The notes under the pieces are model-generated. The model did not search any database, was not told where the DNA came from, and saw only the letters and a list, made by a program, of their open reading frames with translations. 64,000 nucleotides of DNA, taken from NCBI GenBank assembly GCA_000499405.2, contig HG738139.1, positions 15,972,858-16,036,857 of the forward strand, written 5' to 3'. A program made the translations under genes and the position numbers. Position 1 is the stretch's first letter. Every line of letters starts with the position of its first letter. This document shows, in pieces, positions 22,546-35,932 of this stretch. The DNA is from Onchocerca volvulus. Its lineage: Eukaryota > Nematoda > Chromadorea > Rhabditida > Onchocercidae.

Positions 22546-24839
22546 CTTTAAGAAAAATTTAAGTTGAAAAATAATTTCCAATCAATTTTCAAATATTGAT
22601 TTTAATTAAACTTCATCAGAATTAGGTGTGATAAATTAGTGAAAGAAAATTTAGAACATTTTACTATGAATACTTGGTAAATAAATCACATAATATTTAA
22701 GATATCATATGCATTTTATTATTTTAATAAAATTATGAACTAAAAATTTATTTTTTTGATTTATAAAATAATTTATTGATGTAAAATGGATTATTTTAGC
22801 AACATTTCGCTTCACATCATATCATCTTTTGATTAAATATTATCAGATAATTTCAGTAATGTATGGGTTTGATTTTGATAACAACAATTAGTTTATTTGA
22901 TTTCTGATTTTTTCAATAATAATATATTTGACTTTTGGTTATATCGAAATGTTAGTTTCAAACAAACAAATCATTATTTTATCTTTCTGTTCTTCTTATT
23001 TGTTAATTTGCTAATAAAGTAAAATAACTATGTGTTAAATATGTATTAAACTATGTATTAAAAAAAAAATCAATGAAAATAGCTATTCAATTAAGATTCT
23101 TAGTAATTTGGTAATAAGAAAAGAGGAAGAAGTAAGAAGTATCTTCCTGTGGAAAGGTTGGAAATATGAAGCAATAAAAGTTGAAATTAAGCTTAAGAGA
23201 AGATGAATGCTATTGATTTTTGATGGTTTGATTGATTTTGCAATCAATCAAACAACACAGTTGTCCTTCAATTAATCTTCTCTTTCCTTTACACTTAACA
23301 AGAAGCTGTGAGCTAAAAATATTATTCATTTCATATATTCAATTTTTTTTAATGCATAAAGAAATTAGACTGATCAGGAACAATTATCATGCATGCGAAC
23401 TTCACTTTTTTTGGCGCATTAATTATCAAAATGGATATCGCATTATTTGATTATTCAAATTAAGTTAACTTAATTAATAATAGATAGATTAAACTAGGAT
23501 TAAATTTCGCTTACTTAAATTATTGTATCCTTCTCTTTTTTTATTTTATTTGTTTGAATAAAAACGAAAGAAATAGTTCGTAGCGGAATGTTATTCAAAA
23601 AGCAACACATGTCTTATCAAATTTATCAATCTGTTTGATTTCTGGTGCAAAACTTGATTACTTAGAGTAAATTTTCTTTCTTTTTTTGGAAAATTGAAAC
23701 GAAATAATGAATAATGTATAAAAATTGAAATGAAAAATAAAAATGGAAAAAAGGAGAGAGCTATTATTCACCAAATAATCCGTTTATTATTCTGACAACT
23801 TTTCACCAAACTTTCCGTATCGGAAATTTGTTAGCCGGATAAGTATAACCATTAAGTTGATGATATTCCCGCATAGTTAGAGTAAATTTGGAAAAATTGA
23901 TTGAATCTATTTTTTTGCAAATTACATTAAAATTTCCAAACGAAATGATATTTTTCAATTTCTAAATGTTAAAATTTTTTTTTTCTGATATAAATTACAA
24001 TATATTTATTGATAATACATCCTTATTGTTTTTTTGCAGCATTTCAAATTACTAAACTTAAAAACGCTATAAATAGGAATTTCAAAGATTTAATATAATT
24101 AAGATAATTATTATTTATAATAAATGATTTTTTACAAGCAATACTTTAATAATTTTTGAATCGTTATTTCTAGTTCAAGTACATAGATTTTCCGGGAAAA
24201 GTGTTAAGTAATTCTGAGACGACTTACTAGTAAAGTTATATTTAATTTCTTACAAAGGCATATCAATATATATATTCTAAAATCCAATTATGCCATCATC
24301 ATTGCACATGATATGATATATCAAATAACGGAAAACAATTACAGTAATATGGAAAATTAAGGAGTACCATAACTGGTTAAAGATGTTTTGGAACAAAAAT
24401 TTGTAGACAAAATAGAATTCTAAATTGATTTATTTTTGAAAACCAACCGCACAGCAATGAATTTTGAGAAATAATAGTGAAATATGCCATAGATGACTCA
24501 ACTTAATGATTCAGGTATCACAGATGATTCAATTTAATGATTCAAACAGGAATTTTTAAATCTGTTGGAATATGATAAATCAAAAAATTTGACAAAATTG
24601 AATTGTGCAAAATAAAATTCTGTATTGATTTATTAATATTTGACAATGAGACAAGTAATCGGATCATTTTGAAACAATTTAATAGTTAAAGAAATTAATT
24701 AATAAGTTTTCTTAATCGTTTAGCTATAAACATTTCATACTGAAAATACATTTTGATAAGTTTTAAAAATACAATTAAAAAATTATTATGCAATAAATTT
24801 TAAATATTAAAAATAATTTGCAAATTTCACAAGACAAAT
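22546..24839. other. Spacer between TTL copies 1 and 2
   Basis: About 2.3 kb of A+T-rich DNA with the copy 1 promoter near its left end and the copy 2 3' UTR at its right end. I see no gene. A diverged direct duplication occurs around 24402-24643: a segment reading AATTTGTAGACAAAATAGAA recurs in altered form near 24588, and between them ATGATTCA-containing 30 bp units are repeated (24485-24545). Confidence 0.5.
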
Positions 24840-26837
24840 TTAATGGATACAATCACGTGTTTCACCTTTGAATTTACCAGCAAGTTCAATGCTTCCTGCA
24901 TCGTAGAATCGTCGTGGAACTTTTCCTTCGCTTATGTAACTATCAGGAATCATTATGCTCATTTTACGTTGGCAAGGCTGAAATTAAAAAAATTAATTAA
25001 TTGGAGTAACAAATATGCAAATTTGGAAAACATAAAATTAAGAATTATTCAATACAATAAATATGATTTTATAAATTTACTGATACTTACACCATAAATA
25101 TGATAATAATTTTTTATAAAACTCAAAAATTTGTGCAAAAACTCCAAACAACCATGAATAATTTATAATTAACATAAAGGAAATTTTATGAGCAAATTTC
25201 AGTTTGACAATTATCGAATTATTGCTTACTAAAATAACTCCAAATTTTTTAAAAAATTTTCCGAAAGTTTTAATTTCCTTCTATATATAGCAATATAATT
25301 CAGGTTTACGAATATGTATTTATACGTCAGTAATAAAATGTTAAAATGATTCGAAATCATTGAGTCAAACATTGGTTTATTTCATAGAAGTCGAAACCAT
25401 GCTATGATAGAAATAAATAATAAAATTATCTAAAAAATTTGTCTCTGAAAAAATAAGGGACTAATTAATTATAATTAAGATAGTATGCAAATATTCTGAC
25501 CCCATTATTTCAGCTTAAATTCGGTTAAATTATAAGTAAAAATTAATTTTTAATTATAGCCTTTTATAAGTAAAAATTAATTGTGAAACCAAATTATTCT
25601 TTTTCTCTAGAGGAAAAAATTTCTAAATTAGTATGCTAACTTCTAATTTCTTCTTCAAAGAAATTCACAAAATTAAAAATTAATTGGAATTGAATTATAA
25701 ATTGAAATCTGTAAAAATTAAAAAAGAAAAGAAGATGTAAAAAAAAGAAAACGAAAATAAGAAAACAAAGAAAAATGAAATCGTTTATTAGAAAAGTTTG
25801 AAACTAAAGCAAGTTGAAACTATTACAATCCAACCATCGTTGCAGTCATGATAAATGTTAAGTTTTGGATCGATAGGTGATAATTCATTGATAGAGCCGG
25901 AAATTCTGAAACGACCATCGGCATCTGTGTAGCCTGTTGCCATCAGGTCATCTGTGTCAAGGCCTGCAAATAAGCTTCATCTACTTCTAATTTTATTTCT
26001 ATTAGTCCATTTATTTCTACAGTTTTTTCCAGTAATAATTATATATTAAAATTGTGCGATAAAATTAATAACGAAAAGAAGAGAAAGAAAAAGTGTAGTT
26101 AAAAGATTGGAAGTATTCGAAATTTCCTGATAAGAAAGAAAAGCAAAATGAAGGAAAATGATTAGATCATTGTTCAGTCACAAGGTAAGTAAATATAATT
26201 CTACTGTTGGATGACTTGATTATCAACAAATTCTCGACTTTTCATTACTAATATTAATTTTTATTCTTAATTGAAGCGAATCAGGCCATATTTTAAATCA
26301 TTTTCAAAAATTGCAACCATGCAAGTAATAGTAAAATTGCTTAGAAAATTTTTCTGTCACTTAATAAATATCACAATATGCAAAAACCTGTTTACTCGAG
26401 ATAAATTTCTAATTTAAAATAATTATAAATAATTTTGTTAACATAATTAAAACTTGATTATTTACAATGTTTTAGCAGTAATATTAAAATGCTTATTGAA
26501 TATTCATACTTGTTTCAGTAACAGCTCTTAATATTAGTTTTTGTTATAAATTAAATTTCACAAGTCACATTTTGTTGTTCATTTTAAAAAGATTAAAATG
26601 TTTTGTTCGTATGTTACTTTCTCAAAAACTAATGCAAATAAGGAGCAGAAAGAAAAAAGTTTGCTAAAAAAAACCTCTGTCATCATCGTACAACTTGACA
26701 AGTACATCACTAAGCGGTTTTCCGTTACAGGTAAGTCTACCTTCGACACCAGCACTTTGTGTTCGACCGACCAAACCTCCCAATGCACCAAATGTATACG
26801 GTAAGATGACAAGAAATAGAATCAGTACTTGTAGCAT
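24840..26837 (-). CDS. Transthyretin-like (TTL) secreted protein, copy 2
   Basis: This is the second TTL gene, with the same architecture as copy 1: exons 26837..26675, 25963..25827 and 24977..24840 (145 aa). The start MLQVLILFLVILPYTFG is a clean signal peptide, and the ATG lies 4 nt behind an ATTGCAG acceptor, the usual trans-splice position. An upstream in-frame ATG (26870) lies before that acceptor and is rejected. The mature protein starts ALGGLVGRTQSAGVEGRLTC, continues with KLYDDDRG and LDTDDLMATGYTDADGRFRI, then YHDCNDGWI, PCQRKMSIMIPDSYISEGK and ends FKGETRDCIH. Exons 2 and 3 are 137 and 138 nt, the same as in the other copies. Four conserved cysteines should form two disulfides, as in other TTLs. 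Its introns (711 and 849 nt) are longer than those of copy 1. Confidence 0.9.
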
Positions 26838-26850
26838 CTTTCTGCAATTA
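26838..26850 (-). promoter_or_regulatory. Trans-splice acceptor of TTL copy 2
   Basis: Read on the minus strand, AATTGCAG (AG at 26843-26842) is followed by AAAG and the ATG. No coding exon precedes it. The position is typical of spliced-leader addition. Confidence 0.6.
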
Positions 26851-29800
26851 CAATCAAATAGTTGCTTCACTTCGATTTTTTCAACTTTTCAAAAAAATAT
26901 CGATAATTCACTCATTTTATTGGATGCAAATGAGATAGATAATGGACTAAGGCAATATAGAAATATTGCCAGTGATATGATAATATTTGGAAAAAAAGAT
27001 ACGTAACTCATCGTAGCATTTGAATGAAAATGACTAATTAATAATTGTATTTAATGATAATTATTCGAATTATCCACAATGCATCACTCATTTTGATACG
27101 ATTTAATGATTAAATATTGCTGTTGTTAGATCGTGAAAATAAGAATTGCACTAATTTATCATTCATTATTGTTGCTATGTTTGTAAAGATGAATGGGTAG
27201 GGAATATTATGCTATCAGTATCTAGATTTATCTTGAATTTAGAATTCATAAAGTTGGACATTGAATGAAGTTTTGAAAACTTTGACAAGTTATGAAATTT
27301 TCCACCATTGCCTGTTCTTTTCATCTTTTCTTTTATCAATTTTCGTGCTTTTTTATTTTCTTTTTATTTGTTATCATTTATTTACTTATTTTTTCAATTA
27401 TCTGTTGATGAAATATTGGCGAAATATTTCATCGATTCTAAGCTTCCAAGATTTCAGAATCTTAGACCAGCCAAGAAATCTCGCTCCTGTAAACCGCAAC
27501 AATAATAATGATAATGCAGTATTACAATTGGATATTTTATTATCGAAAATAATTCACCAGTAATTCTAAACATTTTTCATTGCTACGATTGAAATTAAAA
27601 GTAGTAACAAGAAAGACGAAGAAGAGAAGAGATAGTAGAAGTACTCAGAAACAATTAAGTAATTAATAGTTGCAAATAAGGAGAATCATTGCAGTAATCT
27701 ATGATCATTTAGGAAATGTTGACAAGAATGGAGGAAAGATCGTATGATTGTGGAAGAATAGAATGATGAAAATTATTGCGATAACAATTTAAAACAGTTT
27801 AACAAATAACAGACAAATCTTATTTAAATGAAATAATTACAGAAAAAAAAAAAAATCAAATTAAAACCAACATGAATCTTTTTGGTAACCATCAAAACCA
27901 CACTCATAAGAAAAATCATTTCAGTATTAATCATTTTACATATATTTCTATAATTACTTGTTTTTGCTTTAAAAAAGCTGCCCAAAATATCTCATGAATT
28001 TGTAATCAAATGATTCATTAAAAATTCGAAATTTTTTCAGAAATAATTTTAGTATTTAATATATTTTTCAATGAATTATTTTTTGAACTATAATATAAAT
28101 CTAATGATTGATATAAATAGTCATAATATTTAAGAAAATAGTTATAAAAATAAGTGTATTAAAGATATAATTTTGTAATATTGGCTGGAATTCGTATGTG
28201 GATTTTTTTGGTTCTTTTAGAATTTCTTTTAAAATAATTCGAACTTTCTCTCTTCTCTCTCCTGCTTCGTTTTTTTTGATGCTGAAAAAGTAATGAATTT
28301 TTTGAAAAATTCATCAGTGACTCATTTGACAACAAAGTTTTTATTTGGTTATTTAATATCTACTAGAACAATATGGTGGTATCATTTTTACATAACTAAA
28401 TAGCTATGAAATTTTGCTTGATATTCAAGGAATGAAAATTTTTCTCTTCTTCTTCAATTTTGTAGTTTATTCTTGTCAAAGGAACTGATTAAGTTTGGTA
28501 GTACGAAACATAATTAGAAAAAATTTTGCTTCAAACAATTCGTTTGAATTATTTTCTCTTCATTTTCACTTTTTATACTTGATTTTTTTTAGGTTTTTTT
28601 TTCAACTTTTAAAAATTTCTCGAAATAATAATAACAAGTTAAATTTTCTTAGCTTCGAAAAAGAAATAAAAGAGAGGAATTAAAGAAGTGTTATTATTTC
28701 AAAGAAATAAAAAAATAAAAAATAGCTAAAAAATCAAGTGTGATACTTATTTCGAGATTATTTATATTACTATAATCTTCTCTAAACAAGTTTTCATTGA
28801 AACGGCAAATAATCCATAAAAATAATCCCGAAATAACTATCATATTGAATTATTTGGGCATTCTTTTTCAATTCAATTTTATATTTTTTGTAAATAATAA
28901 TTTCCTCATATAACGATAACTTCCTCACTTTTATTTTTTTTTTTTGTGCTAAAAAGTTTTTTTTTGCATGATTCATCGATGACTTGTACAAAAATAAAGT
29001 TATTTTTTTGGTTATTTAGTGCAAAAAAAAAGTGAAAATTAAAAAGGAGTAATTTGAACGAATTCTTTACTGTCACAGTGATGTTCATTTGTGAATGATT
29101 ATAATAAGAAAAATATATGAAAAGCTAAAATATGGAAGTTACTAGATAAAAATTTACTAAATTGGTAGCAAACTGATGACATTTTTGATGTAACTAATCA
29201 TTTATCAAAATTTTGTTTTGGTGAAAAATGAAAACTTTTTTCTTCCTCTCCAATTCTGTCATTTATTCATTAACTAACTAAATTTGATAGAATGAGAAAT
29301 GATTGGATCAACATTTTCTGTTTTTTCCAAAGATTGCAAGCGAAAGTAATTTTTCATCAATCATGATGTTAAGAGCAGAAGTCAGCAACTTTCATTTCAT
29401 CTCCAATTTGATAATCAAAATTTTGATGAGAACAAAATTATATTTTGAAATGAATAATTTTATCGATTGATTCTCGAAAGTTTTGAATGAAACGCTAAAT
29501 CTAGACATAGCATAAATCATTGTTTAGATTAATCATGCAAATTTTGAATTTGTTTCTTATCTTAAAAGAATATTGTTTAATAGTAAGTTTAAATTCATTT
29601 GCTTGAATATAATACTGAAACGAATTTCTAATTTGAAATTTTCGAAAAATTTCATGAAAATGTTGGAAAAAAAAATTACATAAAAGGGGATAGAAATTCA
29701 TCAAATAATACGAATCATTTAAAAAACTGAAGATCAATCTTTCAGATCAATCTATCATACAAAAATTTGCAAAGATTTTTTTTAACTAAAAGTTTCTTTA

Positions 29801-30257
29801 ATGACATCCAATTAAATTAGTGTAATTTGATTCACATAATTTGATATAAAAGAAATGATTGCCATAATTTAACATAAATTGATGTAATTTGGTACAAAAT
29901 ATGGCATATAAATTCTTTCTCTCAACTTCGATGAAATTCAGTTTCTGTTTGCTGCCACAAATGCTCTCTTTTCGATATTTTTATATCAAATTATGTCATT
30001 TCATTTCAGAAACTATAAATTAAGAGTATTTCTTCTAAAAAATTTACTTTGTTGCATATTTCTTTATGTAATAACAATTGAAACATTTATTCTGCTGATA
30101 ATAAGCTAATAATTTCGTAGCATTCGAATTCGTGACAATAACTGGAGCAGAAAACGGTTCTTGAACTGCTTGAACTCGGTCGGATAGCTTCGGAAATGAT
30201 TAATCCTGCGAGAAGTACCTAACGATTCCAGATTTTAACAACTTGTCGCCATTTAAT

Positions 30258-30654
30258 TTATTCCCAATCTCTGCGAGGTTTAGTCCTTGTGTAAATAAAA
30301 TAAAATGAAATATATTTGAAGCAATTTTGAAGTGAATATGGGAGAGAATTAATGTGAAACAGAATGAAATAATACATAAACTGGTAGGCATAGTTTAGAA
30401 ATGAAATACTACAAATAAAAGGACCTTAAAGCAATACGAAGTTCTTAATTTGATATCAAGTTTTGATATGATTTCATCGATTGGCTCAATAATCTTCGCT
30501 TATAATCAACAGAAAGAGCAATTCATTACCCTCCTGAATAGTAATTCATCAATGGACAAGAAGCAATCGACCTTTCTATATCCGTATTTTGATACTGAAC
30601 GTTTCTTACATTTCCAAACAATTTGCTTCTTTCCGAAATGTCTTCCAGAATCAT
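30258..30654 (-). CDS. Possible tiny two-exon gene, unrecognised
   Basis: This is a low-confidence model. Exon 1 (30654..30530) starts with ATG and reads MILEDISERSKLFGNVRNVQ, then NTDIERSIASCPLMNYYSGG, and stops at a GTAATG donor in phase 2. Exon 2 (30285..30258) follows an ACAAG acceptor and gives TKPRRDWE and a stop, for about 50 residues. A further acceptor downstream (CTTCTCGCAG, before about 30198) also joins in frame and would give a longer basic C-terminus. An ATTTCAG acceptor at 30752-30750 could take a spliced leader, though a short upstream ORF would then precede. The codons look more protein-like than the surroundings. I recognise no family; it could be chance. Confidence 0.25.
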
Positions 30655-30825
30655 TAAATTTTCCCTTTAAAATTTTTCAAATTTCCAAAGTTAAACAAAA
30701 ACTTAAGATCACTCATTGCAAGGGATTTTTAATTATACAGTTTATTTCCCTGAAATAAGAATTTATTATTATCAATAGCAGTAATAATAAAAATTATTAT
30801 TGCTATAGTAATAATTATTATAACT

Positions 30826-30829
<4 letters not shown>

Positions 30830-30918
<89 letters not shown>
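30830..30918. repeat. (TAA)n microsatellite, about 29 copies
   Basis: An uninterrupted AAT/TAA trinucleotide run, preceded by mixed TAATAAT and ATTATTA text that can fold on itself. Confidence 0.95.
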
Positions 30919-30920
<2 letters not shown>

Positions 30921-31747
30921 AAAGAGTAATTTATAATCGTGAAGTTGCCTTAGTCATAAGTCAAGTGTGATGATATTATTTGCCATGTTTTTGATATTCG
31001 AAGGGTAATTATGGTGCAATGACTAATGCTGTAACTGATACGAAACAGCTGTTATTTTGTGATTCAAAATTTGAAGTGCTCGAATCATTCATTTATCAAT
31101 TTGTGTGAAGCACAGCCACTCTCTATGGTTTATTATTCTCAACTTCTTCTTGATTTCCTATATTTTAACGTTTTCATCTTTGCATTAATATTATTATATT
31201 TAACATTTAATTGAAATTGAAATATTTTCGAAAATTTTATTAACGAAAACATTCAATCTGTTGAAATGAAAGTTCCATAATTGCTTTAATATTTATTAAT
31301 ACCTTACTTTTGTGACAATATTTATTAATAATTATTTATTTTTTCAGCAAATCATTTATTCTAGATATCAAAAAAAAACATACTTGTTCCTTTTGTCTAA
31401 CTAACTTAAAGTTCATTCTTTTTCTCACTCTTTTCTCCTTCTTTTTTTTTTTTTTAAATTATAACTAATTTTATTTCAACAGATGAAAAATTTTAATTTA
31501 AAAAAAGTGGAACGAAATTTGTTCTGTTAAACTTTCACATATTTTTTGAAGTAAATATTAGTAGAGAATAGTAAACAATGTGTTCATTAAAATGTCTTTT
31601 TAGCTATCGTTACATTATAATATGTTTCTGCATCTATTCTTCTTATAAATATAGTGTGAAATATTTACCATTTAAACTAAATTAAATTAATTATTTCACA
31701 AGTTCGGTGATATATAATTTGCGATGTTTTATTTTATTAATTTTCAA

Positions 31748-31758
31748 GAAAATTTCAG
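31748..31758 (+). promoter_or_regulatory. Acceptor directly abutting the ATG of TTL copy 3
   Basis: AAAATTTCAG ends at 31758, immediately before the start codon at 31759. If this is the spliced-leader site, the whole 5' UTR of the mRNA is the leader itself. Confidence 0.6.
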
Positions 31759-32857
31759 ATGTTCCGTTTATTTGTATTATTAATCGTTTTTCCTATTGCA
31801 TTTTGTGCAATGGGTGGTCTGATAGGACGAACTCAAAGTAGCGGTGTCAAAGGTAAATTGATGTGTAACGGACGACCTGCTGCCAGAGTACTTGTCAAAT
31901 TATATGACGATGATAGAGGTTTGTATATTCTTTTCAAAACATTTCAAATATTTTTTACATTCCGATATGTTGTCCAGAAATATTCTGGAAGATGCTGAAA
32001 TGGATCGAAAATCTTGCTGATATAATCGCTTCCGATATATAATACCAATAAAATAAGTTTCATTTTGTAAAGTTTGTTCGCCGAAGTTCGATATCCGACA
32101 ATATCCAATGTGTTGTTGATATTCTATGCCAAAAAAAAAAAAAGAAAAATAGAAAAAAAAATCTAAATTAAACAAATTCCTTCTGTTTGTCTTCCATTGA
32201 AATGAAGCAAAAGGAAATTTTCCCAAAACGCATCTCTAATGTTTCTAACTTAGACATCAATGCAAATCAACAAATCACTCAATAGCAGCAGCCTGAAAGA
32301 CCAACTGATGGCTATAAATTTTAGATATAAAAATATTGGGAATTATAAAATTGATGTAATATATCCAAAAAAATAAATTTACTTCAGGACTTGATATGGA
32401 TGACTTCATGGGTGAAGCAAAATCCGACTCGCAAGGAAATTTTGAAGTTTCCGGTTATATTCGTGAAATGTCACCAATTGATCCAAAAATCAACATTTAT
32501 CATGATTGCAATGATGGAATTAAGGCAATAAAATTCTTTTCTTTGCAAATTTAAAACTTTAACTTTTAAGCTCTTACGAAACAAGAAATAAAAATCCATG
32601 AGTCAATAAGAAATCATGAATTTTTTCAATCTTTAATAAAATCATTTTATAAATGAATCCCGAAAATTATATTCGAAGGGCTCCATTTCTTTTTTAAATT
32701 TTACTTTCATTTGTTTTAGCCATGCCAGAGAAAAATTAGCATTATGATACCAGATGGATACATCACAGAAGGAAAAACACCGCGGAAATGGTACAATGCA
32801 GGCACAATTGAACTGGCTGGTAAATTCGCTGGGGAAACTCGTGACTGCATACATTAA
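31759..32857 (+). CDS. Transthyretin-like (TTL) secreted protein, copy 3, with a GC-AG intron
   Basis: This is the third TTL gene of the cluster, on the opposite strand to the others. Exons: 31759..31918, 32388..32524 and 32720..32857 (144 aa). MFRLFVLLIVFPIAFC is the signal peptide; the mature part begins AMGGLIGRTQSSGVKGKLMC and continues with KLYDDDRG, LDMDDFMGEAKSDSQGNFEV, YHDCNDGIK, PCQRKISIMIPDGYITEGK and FAGETRDCIH. Joining exons 2 and 3 restores DGIKPCQRK, the classic TTL motif. That requires the donor AAG/GCAATA at 32525, so intron 2 is GC-AG rather than GT-AG. The length is confirmed by the other two copies, whose exon 2 is also 137 nt. There is no GT near the boundary that keeps the frame. 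Confidence 0.9.
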
Positions 32858-33680
32858 GAAAATATTGATACAGCATTATGTTAAATGAAATGACTCAATG
32901 ATTTAATCCAGTCATTTATTTTATTTAAATTTTATTTTAAAGAAGGAATATACCAAGTTGATGGAATTCTTAAAAAAAATTAATTAAAAATGGCAATTTT
33001 CTTTTTTAGTTCATATATCCCAGTCAATATCACCAAGACATAAGAAACATCTATTAAATTGCATTTCAAATGTAATCTCTTATGTCTCCTTTTTTTTTTT
33101 TTTATAGTCACTCGATAAACAAATTAAACAATCGTAATTTTTAATGAATATTTTCTTTGCTGCTATTATTTAAAAAAAAATAAATAAATGAATATATTTT
33201 TGTACTCACTGTTGCAGTGAGAGCACCAAATGATTCTACAGCCGTCGACCTTAATAATATTAGATGGCAGTAACAATCGCTGACTTTTATTAATGCAAAA
33301 ATTTAATAATCTTGATATAAAGATGAAAAACATGAGAATTTGATAATTTGCTAAACAAAAGCTTCAATGATCTATTCAAAATTTATTGTTTCGAACATTG
33401 AAAAAAACACAGTAAACAAAACTTTTATAATGATTTATGAAAACATCATATTATAACTCATTTTAAACAATGAACAAAGTACTCCAAAAATAACTGCATA
33501 ATGAACAATTAAACTTACCGTCAAAATGAAGCTCTGGTGATGCTAGATGAATTTTGTTTTTGAAAGAAAAAAGAAAAAAAAAAAAAAAAAGATTGCCCTC
33601 AAAGTGACTCGCTCTACTTAATTTCCTAATTAATCGTCTCAAATTCACAAAAAAAAAATCTCGCTCAAATTATCCGTAAT
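32858..33680. other. Convergent spacer, TTL copy 3 and U1-70K
   Basis: These 823 bp lie between genes that point towards each other and hold both 3' UTRs. A pure A run on the plus strand near 33574-33590 and many A+T tracts are present. No gene or structured element is recognised. Confidence 0.5.
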
Positions 33681-35895
33681 TTAATGACGCCGACGATCAT
33701 ACTCACGGCCTCTATCCCGATCACGATCGCGATCACGATATTCCCGATCTCGATCGCCATCGCTTCGGCCATCTCGCGATGAACGATGATCGTCGTATCT
33801 AAAATGTCATAAAATTTTGACAAATGCATTAAAAATGCATGAAATATATTAGCACTTTGAATTTAAAATTTAGAAATGCAATTTAATATGTCAGTAGTAT
33901 TTATCCACATTATCTCTGTTGAAAAATCACAATTCTATGTTACAATGCACTTCACATTTCTAAATGAAAAGTTCTTGAATACCAAAAAATCATCTTTTGA
34001 ATGAAAACATACTTAAAATGTTATGAATCCTGATAATTACTAATTATTAAAGGAGTTCCTATTTGAGCCAATATAAATTAAGCCAAAAGTTAAAAATCAC
34101 TTTACAGAGTAAATGAAATATACAAGATTATTCGATTCAATATTCTATAAACTACTGATAGAATGCAAAAGATACATTGTGTCTTTCAAATGGCAATGAT
34201 TACGATAATAATCTGAGAAAATCAATGAAACTATTCTTATTGATGATTTTTATTAAGAAAAATTTTCTCTTCCAAGCCATAAGCAATACTTTCGACGAAG
34301 GGTAATACAAGATTGATGCACCAATTCTAATGTTGTATGTCATTAATATATGACTTTGCCATTTCTGTACAAAATTTTACTTGGTGCTCAGTGTGATTAA
34401 AACACACATAAGTTAGTCAAAATTTTTCAGTTTTAAAAACGAAGCAAATAAGCCAGTATTTATGAAATATTAAAGACTAACCGCCTTGAATCGCGATCAC
34501 GATCCCTATCGCGCTCCCGATCACGATCACGACTACGACTGTGACGCCTTGAATTCGACGAAACTGAACCATTACGTTCACGTTCGCGATCATGTGAATA
34601 TGAGCGATGGGTGGATGAAGATCGATGATCACGGTCCTCATGAGCCACTTCTAATGCAGCTGCTTCAAGAACAGCTTTTGATTCACGGAGACGTCGTGTA
34701 TCACCTTTACCACCTCCTAAAAATTGCTAAATACATATTACTGCAGTTTGTTATAATTTCAAGAAAAAGTGCAACAAATTCTTTATAAACAAAATAAAGC
34801 TATCCGTAAGCAAATAGATTAAAACTTCAAAATCAGCTATAATTATAACTGTTTTATAAGCATTGAGCGATGAACATACCAAGTCGGCGTGGCAACCAAG
34901 ATTTCTGCGTGCGACCACGCTCATAATCAACAACCACCCGACGTCCATCAATTTTCATGCCATCAGCTTTTTTGTAAGCTTCTAAAAATAATTTTTTAGT
35001 GGATAATTATTAAACAATAACATAACTTCATACCTGCAATGAAGAATCTACATTTTGCCACGTAGATAATCATTTTCTGTATCAACTATTATCAAATTCA
35101 GTGATGATTACGATATATTATTCCATATTACTATGTTATCCCATATTAGGAGAAATATATGCCGTCGATAAAACGAAATATAAAAATAGGTCTTCTAATC
35201 CCATGTCCAAATTAAAATTATTGATATTATCATCATTACTTAATATTACGCAAGCTATTGCACTCAAAGGAACTCACCCAGCTTACCTTTACATGCACGT
35301 TAATGACAATATAATATCTGCTAGGTGAAAAGCATATTGGAGAAGTAGAGAAGCATGCGTCCATGTGAAAACTTATCCACATAACTTACCCCTTTTTTTT
35401 TAACTTACCCGCTTTTAATAACAAATAATGAAACAATGTTTTCTTTTCTTATAAATAGAGTAAAAGTAAAATTAAGCAATGAATAAATTATCAAATTTCG
35501 TACCAACAAAAAGTGAAGTTGACAGTTACATCTAACTAATGAAATCATTAAGCAAGAAATACAAGGCAGTATCTCACTACCCTAATTTTCTGATGTTAGC
35601 AGTTTCAACGAATAATAAAACACATCTTTACATTTTCAATAATCTTTTAATCCTTTTTTGATGTTCAAATTATAGGAATATTTCTTCATCCCTTAATTTC
35701 AAACCGCATTATTTCAGAATAATGTAAAGCACTGTAATCTAAAAGAAATAATGTTTTGGCACCTTGATCAATTTCAGAATATAGCTTACTAATTGCTAGC
35801 ACTGTCATTCTTCTAACAATAATATTAATTAATGGTACAAAAACATATATACATATATATTAATCTATATATAAAAACATATGTATATATGTATT

Positions 35896-35932
<37 letters not shown>

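Larger units (their letters stand above)
26838..31758. other. Spacer between TTL copies 2 and 3
   Basis: These 4.9 kb are flanked by divergently transcribed TTL genes. They contain a coding-like patch at about 27400-27510 (plus-strand reading LSVDEILAKYFIDSKLPRFQ up to a TAA), a possible tiny minus-strand gene at 30258-30654, and a long trinucleotide repeat at 30830-30918. The rest is A+T-rich with no signal I can name. Confidence 0.5.

Noticed and set aside
26598..27006. Two plus-strand ORFs over TTL copy 2
   Set aside because: They are antisense shadows of its exon 1 and flanks.
34486..34788. 100-codon plus-strand ORF with HDPY/DHDHD text
   Set aside because: It is the antisense shadow of the RD-rich tail exon of U1-70K.
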